A stretch of DNA of 64,000 nt from Bradyrhizobium sp. SK17 (GCF_002831585.1 NZ_CP025113.1:2867001-2931000), one strand, 5' to 3'. Numbered from the stretch's first letter, positions 27,690 through 38,306 are shown. Numbers and translations are program-made. Notes: a model not told the origin generated them from the sequence alone.

Positions 27690-29957
27690 TCAGAACTTCT
27701 GCGTGATGCCGGCATAGACGCCGCGGCGCGGGCCGTATTGCGGCGCGAACACGCCGATGCCGGAGCCGTCGCGGATCTGGTAGACGGTGTCGAACAGGTT
27801 GACGACGTCGAGGCGCAGCGTGGTCGGCTTGTTCGGCGCGACCAGATAGAAGTCGTGCGAGACGCCGAGATTGACCTGCGTGTAGGGCGGCACGGTGCCG
27901 ATATTGGCGAAGCCGTCGCGCAGGCCCGAGCCGTAGATCAGCGACGCGCTAAACTTGGTGTCGTGCCATTGATACCAGCCGCCGACCGATGCGGTCAGGG
28001 TCTGGGCATGGTCGGTGTTGACGTAGTTGTTGGCGATATAGGCCAGTTCGTCCGGATCGAACAGATACTGGTTCGACACCACGTTGGTCGCGATCTGCTT
28101 GGCGATGGCGACGTTGGCGTAGAGGTGCAGGTTTTCGTGGTTGTAGTTCGCGGTCAGTTCGACGCCCTGGTTGATGCCCCGCGCGTAGTTGAACGCGGTC
28201 AGGACATAGGCCTGGCCGAACTGACCGTCGTCGAGCAGGTCGGTCGCGATCTTGTAATAGGCATCCATGCCGACCTCGAGGCCGGGGATCGCATAGACTT
28301 TTTGGGTGACGCCGGCATCGAATACGTGGGACCGCTCAGGCAGCACGGGATCGTTGGCGGTGACGCCGGGCTGTGCAGTCGTGTTCTGCACCAGTGAAAG
28401 ATTGGTCGGCGCCGCCAGCACCTGCTCGGGCGGCGTGAAGTTGCGTGCATAGCCGGCATGGAAGATCGTGCCGTCGTAAGGCTTCCAGGTCAGGCTGACC
28501 CGGGGGCTGAGCTGGTTGGCATCGACGTATTGCCACATCTGGTCGAAGCGCAGCCCGGCGCTGAGCGTCAGCTGGTTGGTGATCTTCCATTCGTCGGCGA
28601 TATAGGTGGAGAACAGATAGCCGGTCTTGGCGCTGGAATCGAACACCGAGAACGGCGCGTCGACCGGATTGCCGGTGGCGTCGAGCGGCAGCACGGTCGA
28701 GCCGTTGTTGACCAGCGAGCGCTCGGCGCTGAAGGCCACGCCGAACTTCAGGGTGTGCGCGAAGCCCAGCTTGTAGGCGGTATCCTCCTGGATTCCGTTG
28801 ATGAAACTCTGGCGGTACACGTCGGACGCGACCCCGTTGAAGACCAGATCGCCGATCGGATCGGGCGTAAAGTGCAGCTGGCTGTAGCGGTTGAAATAGG
28901 CGATCTGGTAGTCGAGCCCGTCGGCCGATTTTTGATAGGCCACGACGTTGAACTGGTTGAACTCCTTCTGCCGCTCGTTAAGCAGCGCGGAATCGAAATT
29001 CGAGATGCCATAGGCAGTGAACGCCGGTGGCTGGCCCGGATTGTTGGGGATCTGGTAGGCGCCGTTGGAGACGCCGCCGATATAGGTCAGCCGGCTGGTC
29101 GGATCGATCGCGGTCGAGACGTAGGCAAAGCCCTTCTCCTGGTCCGTCCGGTCATGGATCGCGTTGTATGCCGGTGTCGGGTTTTCGATGCCGACATTGC
29201 TGCCGAAATAGCGTCCCGAGACGTAGTATTGGGTCTGCCCGATCGTGCCGCCATAGTCGACGCTGGTGGTGAAGTTGCCGTGGCTGCCGCCATAGACGCT
29301 GACGCTGCCGGAGTTGTTGAAGGCGTCGGCCTTGGTCTGGATGTCGAGCACGCCGGCGGTACGCAGGCCGTATTGCGCGGGAAGGGCGCCGGTGATCAGC
29401 GCCATGCTGCCGACGATGCCAGTGTCGACAATCTGGCCGAAGGCGCCGACGCCGTCCGGCAGCATGATGCCGTTGATGCGGTATTGCAGATTGGCGTGCT
29501 CGTTGCGCACATGCAACTCGCCGCTCGCGGCCGAGTCCTGCGAGACCCCCGGAGCTTGCAGCAGTGCCTTGTCGAGCGTGGTGTTGGTGCCCTGCGGCAG
29601 CGACTCCAGGAACTGCTGGCTCATCTGGTAGCTGTTGGCGCCGGTCGGCGCCAGTAGCGCGGCGCGCGCCTGGTCGAGCCGTTCGTTCTGGCCTGCGATT
29701 CCTCGCGCACGAGCCTGTTCGGCGGATTCCGGCGTGGCCGATACTGCACCGGCTCTGCGCGCGCGGTGCCCGTTCCCCGCTGCAACCCGTGTCTTCGGCT
29801 TTCTCGGTCCCGTCGGCGCGTGATGGCCCTGCGGCGCCGTCACCGTGATGTCCGGAAGTTCGGTGTTTGGCGTCGTGGTCTGCGCGAACGCCGCGCTCCC
29901 GCAGACCAGGAGTGAAGCCGTGCTCACGGTGACGTGTCGTCTGATGTGTCCTGCCAT
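27690..29957 (-). CDS. TonB-dependent outer-membrane receptor
   Basis: A 755-aa receptor. The signal peptide ends near AAFAQ (residue 26), followed by the TonB-box-like ELPDITVTAPQ. A long basic Pro/Ala/Arg spacer (about 40-90) precedes the plug domain (LDKALLQAPGVSQDSAASGE, YRINGIMLPDGVGAFGQ). The beta-barrel fills the rest and ends in Phe (GVYAGITQKF). It lies 144 bases downstream of a DUF2946 gene on the same strand. The ligand is unknown; the DUF2946 association is often seen with metal-related receptors, which I treat as a hint only. Confidence 0.93.
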   Translation of the reverse strand: MAGHIRRHVTVSTASLLVCGSAAFAQTTTPNTELPDITVTAPQGHHAPTGPRKPKTRVAAGNGHRARRAGAVSATPESAEQARARGIAGQNERLDQARAALLAPTGANSYQMSQQFLESLPQGTNTTLDKALLQAPGVSQDSAASGELHVRNEHANLQYRINGIMLPDGVGAFGQIVDTGIVGSMALITGALPAQYGLRTAGVLDIQTKADAFNNSGSVSVYGGSHGNFTTSVDYGGTIGQTQYYVSGRYFGSNVGIENPTPAYNAIHDRTDQEKGFAYVSTAIDPTSRLTYIGGVSNGAYQIPNNPGQPPAFTAYGISNFDSALLNERQKEFNQFNVVAYQKSADGLDYQIAYFNRYSQLHFTPDPIGDLVFNGVASDVYRQSFINGIQEDTAYKLGFAHTLKFGVAFSAERSLVNNGSTVLPLDATGNPVDAPFSVFDSSAKTGYLFSTYIADEWKITNQLTLSAGLRFDQMWQYVDANQLSPRVSLTWKPYDGTIFHAGYARNFTPPEQVLAAPTNLSLVQNTTAQPGVTANDPVLPERSHVFDAGVTQKVYAIPGLEVGMDAYYKIATDLLDDGQFGQAYVLTAFNYARGINQGVELTANYNHENLHLYANVAIAKQIATNVVSNQYLFDPDELAYIANNYVNTDHAQTLTASVGGWYQWHDTKFSASLIYGSGLRDGFANIGTVPPYTQVNLGVSHDFYLVAPNKPTTLRLDVVNLFDTVYQIRDGSGIGVFAPQYGPRRGVYAGITQKF

Positions 29958-30101
29958 GTTGTTTCCGATCTCATCAAGCCGCGATCCGAATCCATCCGAA
30001 GAGGACGCGGCCGAGCTCGCCGTCGATGCGCGACGGCCAGATTCCCATTGCTCAAACGCCCGCCGGATTGCGGCCGCGTTCGACGTTCTTTTGCGGGGAG
30101 A

Positions 30102-30494
30102 TCAGGAAATCGGAGGTGCGCGCGGCTGAAAGTGAAGCCGGCCGGTTTCGGTCGGGGCGGCGTAGCTGGCAAGGTGCCAGCTAAGCAGACTGACCGCATC
30201 CGGCAACTGCAACGGAGGCAGGGCCGGTGCCGGCACCGCCGTGTTGACCATCGCAACGACGGCGCAGATGGCGCAAAGGTCTGTGGCCTGATCGGAGTCC
30301 GGATTTGATCGCTGCTCACCGCGCGAGGCACTCTCGACATGCGCAACGAGCGTGGCGGCGGTTCCGATCGAGGCCTGCGACGCGCGCGCCGCTGCAATGG
30401 CATGAAAATGCCCGAACGACAGCACGGACTGGATCGCCAGCGCCAACAGCGCCAGCCGAGCCCCCTGCCTGATGTTCGAGCGAAACCAGTTCAT
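30102..30494 (-). CDS. DUF2946-family small protein
   Basis: A 130-aa protein with an N-terminal hydrophobic helix (ARLALLALAIQSVLSFGHFH) and a central DLCAICAVVAMVNTAVPAP, the C-x-x-C signature I associate with DUF2946. The helix and His-rich GHFH motif suggest membrane anchoring with metal-binding residues facing the periplasm. It precedes the TonB receptor gene on the same strand, and the pair is probably cotranscribed. Biochemical role unknown. Confidence 0.75.
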   Translation of the reverse strand: MNWFRSNIRQGARLALLALAIQSVLSFGHFHAIAAARASQASIGTAATLVAHVESASRGEQRSNPDSDQATDLCAICAVVAMVNTAVPAPALPPLQLPDAVSLLSWHLASYAAPTETGRLHFQPRAPPIS

Positions 30495-30760
30495 GACAAT
30501 GCCATTCCGCGCCGGCCCGGATCAGCGGTGGCGCGAAGCCGGTAGCCTCCATGCGGCGCAATGCCGCACAGTTTCGAAAACGCCCTAGCCTGTCAATCGA
30601 CATTGCTGGAGCGAGCACTGAATTTCCGAGCAACGGGCGATTTTGCAACACCGCCGGCACATGCCTGCGCCAGCCTCGTAGCTAAGCAAAAGTTCATGCA
30701 ACTGGCGTTGCGGCGCACCGTTGAATCAAAATCGAGGCCATAATTGAAAGGAGCAAGACG

Positions 30761-31405
30761 ATGCGCTCGAACACATTACTTGCAGGAGCGGCAGTGGCCG
30801 CGCTTGCCGTTGTCAGCACGGCGGCCTGGGCCGCCGAGACTGCTGCCCCGTCCACGCCGTCAAACCTGCGGAGCAATCTCACCCAGATGCTGCGCAACTC
30901 GGGCTATACCGACATCCGCGTGGCTCCCTCATCCTTTGTCGTCCGCGCCACGGACGACAACGGCAATCCCGTCGTGATGTCGATCAGTCCTGACCAGTTC
31001 ACGGAAGTGACCGCGTTCGGCGCGACGCCTCGGCACGCCACCAACCAGGGCGCGGCGGATTCGGGCGCCGCGAACAACGATGCCAATTTCGTCAACGTGC
31101 CCGCCAGCGATGACTTCGGCTCGAAGGTCATCGGGCTCGGGATCTACAACAACGACAACAAGGACATCGGTACGATCAAGGACATCGCGCTGAGTCCGAA
31201 CGGTCATGAGGCCGCCTACATCGTTTCGGTCGGAGGCTTCCTCGGGATCGGCGGCCATGACGTGGCGGTCGACCCGTCCGCGGTGAAGGTCACCTACAAC
31301 GCCAGCGACAAGACCTGGCACGCCAGCATGAATGCGTCGGCCGACCAGCTCAGGAAGGGGCCGGCGTTCAAATATTCGACGTCCTGGAGCAGCGGCAGGA
31401 TCTGA
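30761..31405 (+). CDS. exported PRC-barrel domain protein
   Basis: A 214-aa protein with signal peptide (LLAGAAVAALAVVSTAAWAA). The mature part has two modules: an N-terminal NLTQMLRNSGYTDIRVAPSS region (a pattern found in proteins with PepSY-like helices) and a C-terminal PRC-barrel (SKVIGLGIYNNDNKDIGTIK, HEAAYIVSVGGFLGIGGHDV). AAAGGAG gives a good ribosome site before ATG 30761. Such exported PRC proteins are common in rhizobia; function unclear. It converges on the EF-Tu gene across a shared hairpin. Confidence 0.88.
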   Translation: MRSNTLLAGAAVAALAVVSTAAWAAETAAPSTPSNLRSNLTQMLRNSGYTDIRVAPSSFVVRATDDNGNPVVMSISPDQFTEVTAFGATPRHATNQGAADSGAANNDANFVNVPASDDFGSKVIGLGIYNNDNKDIGTIKDIALSPNGHEAAYIVSVGGFLGIGGHDVAVDPSAVKVTYNASDKTWHASMNASADQLRKGPAFKYSTSWSSGRI

Positions 31406-31456
31406 TGCGCTGCGCCGGGCCGGCCACACCTCCAGGCGCGCAAGCGCCGAAAGTGA

Positions 31457-31486
31457 ATGGAGGCCTGGCTCGCACCAGGCCTCCAT
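31457..31486. terminator. bidirectional hairpin between PRC-barrel and EF-Tu genes
   Basis: ATGGAGGCCTGG (31457-31468) and its exact complement (31475-31486) flank a 6-base loop. It is the only strong hairpin between these convergent genes and can serve both strands. No T-run follows on either side. Confidence 0.65.
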
Positions 31487-31489
31487 CCG

Positions 31490-32695
<1,206 letters not shown>

Positions 32696-33058
32696 GGGAC
32701 ACCTGTGGTGTTCGAGCTCCCGTGCTGGGTTTGCACGACTCGAGGCACCGCGAGAGCCCGTTCGGCGCCAGGAGCCGCTTCCGCTCCGGGCCGCCGTCCA
32801 ATGTCAGGTGTGACGTGAGGTCAGGTCCAAAGCAGAATGGCGGCGGACGAAGGCGCTAGCCCTCCCGTCATCAGCACTGATGCTCGCTGTGACTGCCGCA
32901 TGTTGGAAACCTGGGTCGCTCGCTTTCAAAAAGGAGGCGTGTACATAAGGAGCGGTCACGCGATTGGCAAGAGGCGGGCGCGTTGCCGCGGAGCGGCGCG
33001 CTGGCGTTCCCGGCCACCGCGGCGTATAATTCGCGCGCGTACGTGGTGGTTGGTCGGA
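32696..33058. other. divergent promoter region, EF-Tu paralogue / outer-membrane protein
   Basis: A 363-base spacer. An open frame extends upstream of the outer-membrane protein gene on the + strand but encodes Arg/Cys-rich noise before the signal peptide. I see no CIRCE element, riboswitch or obvious operator. Confidence 0.5.
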
Positions 33059-33673
33059 ATGTCCCTCGCAAGCAAAGCTGGTCTCGCATCCCTGTTCGTG
33101 GTGCTGTGCCTGAGCGGCCAGCAGGCCAATGCCCAGGCAGGTCCGGTGCGCTACTGGACGCCGGGCTCGCTGTTCGGCTTCGGCGGCAGCCTGGCCGATG
33201 GCCAGAAGGCCGACACCTACGGCAACTTTCCGGGCTTTGATGCCACCAGCGCGCAAGGCGGCGCCGCATATCTGAATGGCCGGCCCGACGGCTGGTTCGT
33301 CGGCAGCGAAGGCGGCCGCGCTGGCTGGAGCGCGCTCGGCCAATCGGCCGCGTTCGGCTCGCTGGAATATCAGGGCACGCAGGTCGGCTACAATTTCAGA
33401 GGCGTCGGCGATACGCCGGTGACCTTCTTCGCCGGTTTCGACAGCCTGAAGTACAATCCGCCCGGCGCCGGCGGGCCGCTGGCGCCATTCAGCGGCAATC
33501 CCGGCGTCAACGCCGGCTATTCGGCGCGCGCGGGCGTCGAGTTCCGGCCGACCTCGAATCTCAGCCTTTCATTGGGAGCGAGCTTCACCCAGCAAGGGGC
33601 GGAGCGCATGGACAGCGACATTCATTCGCAGCTGCTGCCCGGCCAGTCTCCGGTCCTGTTCGGCGGCCGCTAG
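33059..33673 (+). CDS. small outer-membrane beta-barrel-like protein
   Basis: A 204-aa protein starting at ATG 33059, where the signal peptide begins (MSLASKAGLASLFVVLCLSG, cleaved near ANAQA). The mature sequence is Gly- and aromatic-rich with alternating strands (VGYNFRGVGDTPVTFFAGFD, YSARAGVEFRPTSNLSLSLG), as in small alphaproteobacterial surface proteins. It ends SPVLFGGR without the typical terminal Phe. No specific family is recognised. Confidence 0.7.
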   Translation: MSLASKAGLASLFVVLCLSGQQANAQAGPVRYWTPGSLFGFGGSLADGQKADTYGNFPGFDATSAQGGAAYLNGRPDGWFVGSEGGRAGWSALGQSAAFGSLEYQGTQVGYNFRGVGDTPVTFFAGFDSLKYNPPGAGGPLAPFSGNPGVNAGYSARAGVEFRPTSNLSLSLGASFTQQGAERMDSDIHSQLLPGQSPVLFGGR

Positions 33674-33787
33674 GCGACACGAACATAGCGCGTCAGCGCA
33701 AGACCCCAGCGCTGCGGTCCTGATCCAACCAGAGCTTGAGCTCAAACCGAGAAGGCCCGAGGCCACGGGCACAGCCAGGATCGCAAC

Positions 33788-34561
33788 ATGGACATGCAGG
33801 GCAAGATCGCACTCGTCACCGCCGCCGCATCGGGCGCCGGCCGCGCCGGCGCGCTGATCCTCGCGCGCGAGGGCGCGGCGGTCGCGGTCGTCGACCAGAA
33901 CGAGGCCGGTGCGAAGGCGGTCGTCGACGAGATCAGGAAGGGCGGCGGACGCGCGCTGGCACTGGCCGGCGATCTTCGCGACGACAAGTTTTCGCGCGAT
34001 ATCGTCGCGGCGACCGTGAAGGAATTCGGCGCGCTCGACTGCGTCTGGAACCATCTCGGCATTCCCGGGCCGTCGGTCATCGACGATCTGGAAGGCTGGG
34101 ATCTCAGCGTCGATCTCAATCTGCGTTCGCAGCTGATCACCACCAACGCCGCGCTCGGGCAGATGACGGCGCGGCGCAAGGGCAGCATCCTGTTCACCGC
34201 GTCGACCTCGGGCCTGGTCGGCTCGCCGTGGAGCCCGACCTATTCGGCGGCCAAGGCCGGCGTGATCGGCCTCGCGCGGGCGCTCGCCAAGCGCCACGCC
34301 AAGGATGGCGTGCGCGTCAATGCGATCTGTCCCGGCGCGATCGATACGCCGATGCTGCGGGTGTTCGTCAACCGCCCCGACCAGCCGGGTCACAACGAGG
34401 CTAATCCGGAGGAACTGATCAAGGCCGCCGTCACCCGCAATCCGATGGGCCGCGCGGCGCGTCCGGAGGAGATCGCGGAGGTCGCCGTGTTCCTGCTGTC
34501 GGACAAGGCATCGTTCGTCACCGGCATCGCGATGCCGGTCGACGGCGGCACCGTCGCGTAG
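33788..34561 (+). CDS. short-chain dehydrogenase/reductase (FabG-like)
   Basis: A 257-aa classical SDR. The cofactor motif is TAAASGAGRAGA (family TGxxxGxG, here with TAAASGAG), acidic VVDQNE after strand 2 suggests NAD preference, and NHLGIPG stands where NAG is usual. The catalytic Ser and YxxxK lie in SILFTASTSGLVG and YSAAKAG. The C-terminus is VTGIAMPVDGGTVA. A hairpin lies 16 bases after its stop. It is flanked by an unrelated outer-membrane gene and a convergent TonB receptor. Substrate unknown. Confidence 0.9.
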   Translation: MDMQGKIALVTAAASGAGRAGALILAREGAAVAVVDQNEAGAKAVVDEIRKGGGRALALAGDLRDDKFSRDIVAATVKEFGALDCVWNHLGIPGPSVIDDLEGWDLSVDLNLRSQLITTNAALGQMTARRKGSILFTASTSGLVGSPWSPTYSAAKAGVIGLARALAKRHAKDGVRVNAICPGAIDTPMLRVFVNRPDQPGHNEANPEELIKAAVTRNPMGRAARPEEIAEVAVFLLSDKASFVTGIAMPVDGGTVA

Positions 34562-34576
34562 CTAGATCACAAATAC

Positions 34577-34602
34577 GATCACGCGGACTAGCACGCGTGA
34601 TC
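34577..34602 (+). terminator. hairpin after SDR gene
   Basis: GATCACGCG (34577-34585) and CGCGTGATC (34594-34602) are perfect arms with an 8-base loop, between convergent genes. No T-run follows. Confidence 0.5.
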
Positions 34603-34626
34603 GCGTCGCCCCGTTTGCGTACAAGC

Positions 34627-34667
34627 ACTCCGGAAAGCCGCTTCGCAGCTTTCCGGATCAAGCCCTA
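34627..34667. repeat. degenerate GATC-type palindrome at TonB receptor stop
   Basis: Contains TCCGGAAAGC / GCTTTCCGGATCA and ends on the stop codon of the TonB receptor gene. It is a shorter relative of the repeat at 12757-12805, which likewise touches a stop codon. Confidence 0.65.
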
Positions 34668-37223
34668 GAACCTCGCCCTGATGCCGGCATAGGCAGCGAG
34701 CGGCATGCCCGGCACGAAGGTGCGGGGATCGGACAGCTGCGCCATCAGGTTGGTCACCCCGCGCGTCGTGCTGGCGAAGCCGCCGGTCTCGTAGAACGCG
34801 CCGCTCAGATAATAGTGCTGGTTGAACACGTTGTTGATCAGGCCGAAGACCTCGATGTTCGGCGTGATCTGGTACGAGGTGTGCAGGTTGACGACGGAAT
34901 AGGCAGGGATCTTTGGGCTCTGGTTGGTGTCGTCGTGGATGATCCACTGGCTGCCCACGACGTTAACGTCGGCGCCGACCTTCCACGCATCGGTGACGTT
35001 GTATTCGACGCCGGCCTTGAAGCGGTGCGCGGGAATGCCCGGGATCTGGTCGCCCGGCCTGACATTGACATACGAGACGTCGGAGTTGTTCGGATCGGTC
35101 ACGGCGTTGGGATTGTTCGGCGAGAACAACGTGATGTCGCTTTGATAGGTTGCCCTGACATAGGTGTAGCTGGCGTACGCATTCCAGCGGTTGTAGCGAT
35201 AGTCGAGCTTGGCCTCGATGCCCTGCCGCAAGGTCTGCCCTGCATTCTGGAAGAAGCCGAAATTGTTGACACCGAGCGGGCTCGCCACCTGGATGATGTC
35301 GTCGTCCGATTGGGTGCGGAACGCACCAAGGCCCCAGCTCAGCCTGCCGGTCCTTGCATCCTGGCCCCAACTGCCGCGCAGGCCGGCCTCGACGGTGTGC
35401 GCCACCACCTGCTTGAGCGGCGGATCGGCCACCAGGAAGCTGTCGATCATGCAGGGATGGTTGGGGTCGGAGCAGCCGAGCTCGAGCGGCGTCGGCGCGC
35501 GGTTGGCTTCCGAATAGCCGGCATAGGCGGTGAGGTTCGGCGTGATCTTGTAGGTGCCGCCGATCACCGGGTTCAGCCGCTGGAAGCGGTTGTTGCTGTT
35601 GAGCAGGTCGTTGGTCCCGGTCTGGTCGCGCAGTTCGATCTGGGCGAAGTTGAAGCGGCCACCAGCGGTGACCGAGAACCTGCTCGTCACATCGAAGGTG
35701 TTGGTGAGGTAGAGGCCGGTATAGGTGTTGGTTGCGTGCAGGTCGACCGGGCTGAGGCCGGCGTCGGGCTGGTTGATGAAGATGCCGGTGCCGGTGACGA
35801 ACAGGTTCTGATCGACCGTGCCGAGCTCGCTCGATGCGTTGAACTTGGTGTAGCCGTGGTCGACGCTGACGCCCATCACGACGTGATTGTCGTGGCCGAA
35901 CAGCTGATCGGTGTTGGTGAATTGCGCGGTGCCGCCGAAGCTCTTGGTGTCGACCCGGTTGCGGTCGATCTCGCCCAGGAAGACGGTGCCGAGCGTGTTC
36001 GGGACCGGCGGACCGCCGACCGGTCCGTAGATCGGGTCATTGTCGTGGTTGCCGTCGATGCACAGGTTGCGTCCCCTGTTGCAGCCTTCGACGTCGGTGC
36101 CGTTGCCGTCGACGTGGGATTGCCAGAAGCCGCGGAAATAGGCGTTGCCCTGGAACGACCAGGTGTCCGAGAAATTATGGTTCAATGTCGCATTGACGAA
36201 GGCGAGCTGAAGCAGCGTCGATTGCGGCCAGGTGTAGACGCTCGACCAGCGCTGGTTGAGCATCTCGACCGGCGTGGCGGCGACGTTGCCGAGCAGATTG
36301 CTGGCGCCGGTGAAATTGACGTGGAATTCGGTCTGGTCGTTGCGCGCGCCGACATCGACATACATGCGGTTGACGTGCGACGAGTTCGCGTAGTCGCGCC
36401 AGCCCCGGTCGTAGGCGGATTCGAAAGCGGCGTAGGCGGAGACGTTGTCCTTCTGGCCGCCGGCCTGCACGCTGCCCTGCACACGGCCGTATGAACCGCC
36501 GAACACTTCACCCTCGACGCCCTGATAGGTGAAGCCGTTCTTCATCTGGATGCTGAGCGCGCCGCCGATCGCGTTGAGGCCGAACACCGGATTGTTGGGA
36601 AACAAGGCCACGCTGTCGATGGCCTTCTCCGGGATGAAATCCCAGTTGACCACGTCGCCCCAGGATTCGTTGATGCGGACGCCGTTCTGATAGACCGCGA
36701 TGCCCTGCGGCGTGCCCTGCACCGGCGAAGCGGTGAAGCCGCGATAGTCGAGATTGCGCTGGAACGGATTGCCGGTCTGATCGGTGAGCGTGACGCCAGG
36801 CAGCTTGCGATTCACCGAGTCCAGAAAATTGGTCGAATAGTTGCGGCTGAAATCGGTCGAGGTCAGCACCTCGGTGTTGGACGGAACCTTGTCGCGATCG
36901 ATCAGGCTCGAATCGCGCTCGGAGGGGCTTGGCACACCGATGCCACCTTCCGGCGCCGCCGCGGTTCGAGCCGGTGCGGCCCGCGTTCTGGTGGTCCGCG
37001 ATGTCTGTACCACCGGGCGCGTGGCCGGCCTGGTGCTGCGGGTGCCGGCGAGCGGCGAGGGCGCAATCACGGTGACTGGCGGCAATTCGGTCGGGGCAGG
37101 TGTCTGCGCGTACACCGCCGTCAACGGTGCAACGACGCCGATCGCCGTAAGCACGGCTGCTGCGCCGCGCGTGTGTGCTGAAGACAACGAAAATCGCGTT
37201 GCGACTTGCAACGTACCAGCCAT
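34665..37223 (-). CDS. TonB-dependent receptor of the lanmodulin/PQQ-dehydrogenase locus
   Basis: An 852-aa receptor starting at ATG 37223 (GGGTGG upstream); longer in-frame starts at 37253 and 37295 have weaker sites. The signal ends near TAVYAQ, followed by TELPPVTVIAPS, a TonB-box-like stretch, and a basic Thr/Arg spacer. The plug reads YSTNFLDSVNRKLPGVTLTD and PFQRNLDYRGFTASPVQGTP. The barrel includes CNRGRNLCIDGNHDNDPIYG and CSDPNHPCMID, cysteine-containing loops that may be disulfide-closed. The last residue is Phe. A CGGGAA-N3-TTCCCG palindrome lies 130 bases upstream, shared with the alcohol dehydrogenase and lanmodulin genes. Uptake of a lanthanide- or other metal-carrier complex is a reasonable hypothesis; it is not shown by the sequence. 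Confidence 0.92.
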   Translation of the reverse strand: MAGTLQVATRFSLSSAHTRGAAAVLTAIGVVAPLTAVYAQTPAPTELPPVTVIAPSPLAGTRSTRPATRPVVQTSRTTRTRAAPARTAAAPEGGIGVPSPSERDSSLIDRDKVPSNTEVLTSTDFSRNYSTNFLDSVNRKLPGVTLTDQTGNPFQRNLDYRGFTASPVQGTPQGIAVYQNGVRINESWGDVVNWDFIPEKAIDSVALFPNNPVFGLNAIGGALSIQMKNGFTYQGVEGEVFGGSYGRVQGSVQAGGQKDNVSAYAAFESAYDRGWRDYANSSHVNRMYVDVGARNDQTEFHVNFTGASNLLGNVAATPVEMLNQRWSSVYTWPQSTLLQLAFVNATLNHNFSDTWSFQGNAYFRGFWQSHVDGNGTDVEGCNRGRNLCIDGNHDNDPIYGPVGGPPVPNTLGTVFLGEIDRNRVDTKSFGGTAQFTNTDQLFGHDNHVVMGVSVDHGYTKFNASSELGTVDQNLFVTGTGIFINQPDAGLSPVDLHATNTYTGLYLTNTFDVTSRFSVTAGGRFNFAQIELRDQTGTNDLLNSNNRFQRLNPVIGGTYKITPNLTAYAGYSEANRAPTPLELGCSDPNHPCMIDSFLVADPPLKQVVAHTVEAGLRGSWGQDARTGRLSWGLGAFRTQSDDDIIQVASPLGVNNFGFFQNAGQTLRQGIEAKLDYRYNRWNAYASYTYVRATYQSDITLFSPNNPNAVTDPNNSDVSYVNVRPGDQIPGIPAHRFKAGVEYNVTDAWKVGADVNVVGSQWIIHDDTNQSPKIPAYSVVNLHTSYQITPNIEVFGLINNVFNQHYYLSGAFYETGGFASTTRGVTNLMAQLSDPRTFVPGMPLAAYAGIRARF

Positions 37224-37609
37224 AGCGCCCACCCTTTTTTCGCGGCTCGCCATTTTCCCCGACGAACCATTCGCGTTCGAGACTGCTGGAGGCATGCCAG
37301 TTTGGCAAACAAGTTTTGTCCCGGACGTGCGGGATTGTTTTCCAGCGGAGGTCGGGAAAAATTCCCGGTTGTTGCGCAGGGCTGTCGTGCCGGCGATCTG
37401 GCTGCTGGCCCGCGACGATTCGTCTCATGCAATCAGCGCGTTGTCGCGGGGGCAATGGAGTGGACATGGCCACGAAATCGTGTCTAAGCCGGGTCTTTCA
37501 GCATTGATTTGTATCGGCGCCGCAATGCGCATTAAGTGTCGCTTGTTCCCGCCCGGATGGCGCCTGTAGACATGGCTCCAATATCCATCAATCGCTGCTC
37601 CGAGGACCG
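37224..37609. other. divergent regulatory region, TonB receptor / response regulator
   Basis: About 390 bases containing the first CGGGAA-N3-TTCCCG palindrome (37353-37367) and the starts of both divergent genes. No additional gene is supported. Confidence 0.6.
37353..37367. promoter_or_regulatory. palindrome site 1: CGGGAA AAA TTCCCG
   Basis: Perfect inverted repeat upstream of the TonB receptor (minus) and, at 243 bases, of the response-regulator gene (plus). The same six-base arms with a three-base spacer recur at 38438 and 40883. Confidence 0.75.
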
Positions 37610-38239
37610 ATGCGAGTCCTGATTGTCGACGATCATCCGATCGTCATCGCGGCCTGCCAGGCCTTGCTGGCCGATGAAGCCGAAATGACCGTGACGGCTG
37701 CCGCGGATGCGGCGGGAGGTCTCGCGTCGTTTGCCGCCGAGGCGCCGGAGGTCTGCGTCATCGACATCAATCTGCCGACGGTCTCCGGCCTCGAACTCGC
37801 ACAGCAGATCCTCGGAAAGGATGCCGGAGCGCGCATCGTCATCTTCAGCATCAATGACGATCCCGTCTTCGTCGCGCGCGCCGTCGATGTCGGCGTCAAG
37901 GGCTACGTGTCCAAGTCGGGAGATCCCAACGATCTGGTGGTTGCGATCCGTGAAGTTGGCAAGGGTGGCACGTTTCTGCCGTCCCGCAGCCGCGGGGACG
38001 CGCCGGTGGCTGATCCGTCGGTCGCGGCGAACCGGCTTGCGCAGATCAGCGCCCGCGAAGCCAGGATCCTTCACCTGCTCGTAGCTGGCCAGACCTTGGC
38101 CGAGATCGCAAAGCTGATCGGCGTTTCCTACGGAACGGTCGCGAACGACACCGCGATCATGCGGCACAAGCTCGGAGTTCGGTCGACGAGGGAATTGGTG
38201 CAACTGGCTGCCGGCATGTCCACGAACCTGCCGAGCTGA
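37610..38239 (+). CDS. LuxR/NarL-type response regulator
   Basis: A 209-aa two-component regulator. The receiver domain has acidic pair Asp7-Asp8, phospho-acceptor Asp52 (VCVIDINLPTVSG) and the GYVSKSGDP lysine loop. The C-terminal helix-turn-helix (ISAREARILHLLVAGQTLAE, LIGVSYGTVANDTAIMRHKL) is of the LuxR type. No sensor kinase is adjacent. Related regulators (ExaE/AgmR/PedR type) control PQQ alcohol dehydrogenases. Its gene sits between the TonB receptor and the dehydrogenase, the natural candidate to bind the shared palindrome. Confidence 0.92.
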   Translation: MRVLIVDDHPIVIAACQALLADEAEMTVTAAADAAGGLASFAAEAPEVCVIDINLPTVSGLELAQQILGKDAGARIVIFSINDDPVFVARAVDVGVKGYVSKSGDPNDLVVAIREVGKGGTFLPSRSRGDAPVADPSVAANRLAQISAREARILHLLVAGQTLAEIAKLIGVSYGTVANDTAIMRHKLGVRSTRELVQLAAGMSTNLPS

Positions 38240-38306
38240 AGCGGCGCCTTCTCACGACCGCCCTCGAACCGCGTCAACGCATCGCTGCTGACGTCAGCGA
38301 CAAAAA

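Noticed and set aside
28458..29657. 399-codon plus-strand open frame
   Set aside because: Antisense shadow of the TonB receptor.
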